Made by a program: the position numbers and the translations under genes. This document shows, one piece after another, positions 6,574 to 7,200 of a stretch of DNA of 7,200 nt (position 1 is its first letter; every line of letters begins with the position of its first letter). The stretch is from the NCBI GenBank assembly GCA_016780665.1, contig JADHLM010000053.1, forward strand, positions 1-7,200, written 5' to 3'. This DNA comes from Hyphomicrobiales bacterium. Its GTDB lineage: Bacteria; Pseudomonadota; Alphaproteobacteria; Rhizobiales; TMED25. The notes under the pieces were generated by a model. It was not told the DNA's origin and made no database searches. It saw only the letters and a list, made by a program, of their open reading frames with translations.

Positions 6574-6578
6574 ATAAA

Positions 6579-6908
6579 ATGGACCAAGATATTAATACAT
6601 GGATTAGCAATAAAATAACTTCTTCTGATGTAGTTTTATTCATGAAAGGAACTCCTGAAATGCCACAATGTGGTTTTTCAAATCAAGTTGTTCAAATACT
6701 TAACTATCTGGAAGTTGAATTTTCTTCTGTAAATGTCTTAGAAGATGAAACTGTAAGAAACGGTATTAAAGAATTTACAAATTGGCCAACCATACCTCAA
6801 TTGTATGTAAAAAATGAGTTCGTTGGCGGCGCAGATATTGTTAGAGAAATGTTTGAAGAAAACGAACTAAAACAATTCTTTACCGACAAGGGTATTAAGA
6901 CAAACTAA
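6579..6908 (+). CDS. grxD: Monothiol glutaredoxin, CGFS type (Grx4/GrxD)
   Basis: The 109 residues form a single-domain monothiol glutaredoxin of normal size (about 105-115). Key residues are K23-G24-T25 before the active site, C31-G32-F33-S34 with the single cysteine, the cis-proline loop WPTIPQLYV (69-77), and G83-G84-A85-D86 for glutathione binding. Proteins of this type bind a glutathione-ligated [2Fe-2S] cluster, as homodimers or with BolA, and pass it to target proteins or sensors; they have little classical disulfide reductase activity. bolA ends 10 nt upstream, supporting a joint function. The TAA at 6906-6908 directly touches the rpsD stop codon on the other strand, and the gene appears to be the last of the operon. 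No intrinsic terminator is visible beyond it. Confidence 0.96.
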   Translation: MDQDINTWISNKITSSDVVLFMKGTPEMPQCGFSNQVVQILNYLEVEFSSVNVLEDETVRNGIKEFTNWPTIPQLYVKNEFVGGADIVREMFEENELKQFFTDKGIKTN

Positions 6909-7200
6909 TTATCTTGAATAGAACTCGATCACCAAATTTGGTTCCATTTGAACCGGATAAGGCACATCATCTAAATTTGGTACTCTTTTTATTGAAATTT
7001 TGAAGCTATTTTGCTCGAATTCAATATATTCCGGTATATCTCTTTCCTGACTCTCAATAGATTGCAAGACCATTGGAATTGTTCTTGATTTTTCTCTAAC
7101 CTCAACAACATCACCAATTTTTAATCTATAACTTCCAATATTTGTTTTTTTGCCGTTAACAGTTACATGACCGTGATTAACATATTGTCTTGCAGCAAAG
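6909..7200 (-). CDS. rpsD: 30S ribosomal protein S4 (RpsD), C-terminal 96 residues; 5' part beyond window edge
   Basis: Translated by hand on the minus strand, this gives 96 residues ending in TAA at 6911-6909. The first ~35 residues (ARQYVNHGHVTVNGKK, then NIGSYRLKIGDVVEVREK) are most of the S4 RNA-binding domain. The end, PNLVIEFYSR, corresponds to the conserved S4 C terminus (LIVELYSK in E. coli). With a full length near 205 residues, about the first 110 lie outside. S4 binds 16S rRNA early in small-subunit assembly. Here rpsD stands apart from the alpha operon (rpsM-rpsK-rpoA) and faces grxD, an order I associate with alphaproteobacteria. No terminator is visible after the stop; any such signal would have to lie within grxD on the opposite strand. 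Confidence 0.96.
   Translation of the reverse strand, partial: FAARQYVNHGHVTVNGKKTNIGSYRLKIGDVVEVREKSRTIPMVLQSIESQERDIPEYIEFEQNSFKISIKRVPNLDDVPYPVQMEPNLVIEFYSR

Noticed and set aside
6480..6578. Longer glutaredoxin start at 6480 (33 extra residues).
   Set aside because: It would overlap bolA, has no family counterpart, and a good GAGG site serves the ATG at 6579.
6932..6954. Hairpin-like sequence: palindrome CCAAATTTGG (6932-6941) overlapping GGTTC-CATTT-GAACC (6940-6954), near the ends of grxD and rpsD.
   Set aside because: It has no T-tract on either strand, and the bases encode conserved rpsD residues (VQMEPNLV). I do not call it an intrinsic terminator.
1..7200. Search for a new system: CRISPR-like direct repeats, mobile-element ends, toxin-antitoxin or defence genes, tRNA or riboswitch-like structures.
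   Set aside because: None seen. All but about 170 bases are coding sequence of recognised housekeeping or metabolic families, and the spacer is too short and AT-rich to support a structured RNA.

Overview
The window is an ordinary, tightly packed piece of an AT-rich bacterial chromosome (G+C roughly one third by eye). Three things suggest a low-GC, streamlined alphaproteobacterium, possibly a marine lineage such as SAR11/HIMB59/AEGEAN-169. The FGAM synthase is the small, three-subunit type (separate PurS, PurQ and a 726-residue PurL), which argues against a gammaproteobacterium with its ~1300-residue fused PurL. The order purC-purS-purQ-purL-bolA-grxD, facing rpsD, is one I associate with Alphaproteobacteria. 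Intergenic spaces are almost absent. The lineage is inference from gene order and composition, not from a phylogenetic marker.

Left block (1-1003, minus strand): coxG followed by coxS, transcribed leftward and running off the window edge. CoxS is the two-[2Fe-2S] small subunit of a molybdenum hydroxylase of the CO dehydrogenase/xanthine dehydrogenase family. CoxG is an SRPBCC-fold accessory protein that ends in a C-terminal membrane anchor. The catalytic large subunit, which would show whether the enzyme really oxidises CO, is not in the window.

Divergent spacer (1004-1146): 143 very AT-rich bases, the only real intergenic region. It must hold the promoters for both directions. I see weak sigma70-like candidates for coxG (minus) and purB (plus), plus two short palindromes.

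Central and right block (1147-6908, plus strand): purB, purC, purS, purQ, purL, bolA and grxD, with junctions from a 14-nt overlap to a 10-nt gap. This looks like one operon with much translational coupling. PurS+PurQ+PurL make FGAM from FGAR, PurC makes SAICAR from CAIR and aspartate, and PurB releases fumarate from SAICAR (and from adenylosuccinate). BolA and the CGFS monothiol glutaredoxin at the end are a classic iron-sulfur-cluster trafficking pair.

Right edge (6909-7200, minus strand): the C-terminal half of ribosomal protein S4 (rpsD), convergent with grxD. The two stop codons touch with no base between them.

I found no RNA gene, CRISPR array, insertion sequence, integron, prophage gene or unknown protein-coding gene. 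All eight complete genes and both partial ones belong to recognisable families. I do not see a previously undescribed system here. The most useful second-look points are the identity of the cox-type enzyme, the purB/purC overlap on an A8 run, and the abutting convergent stop codons.
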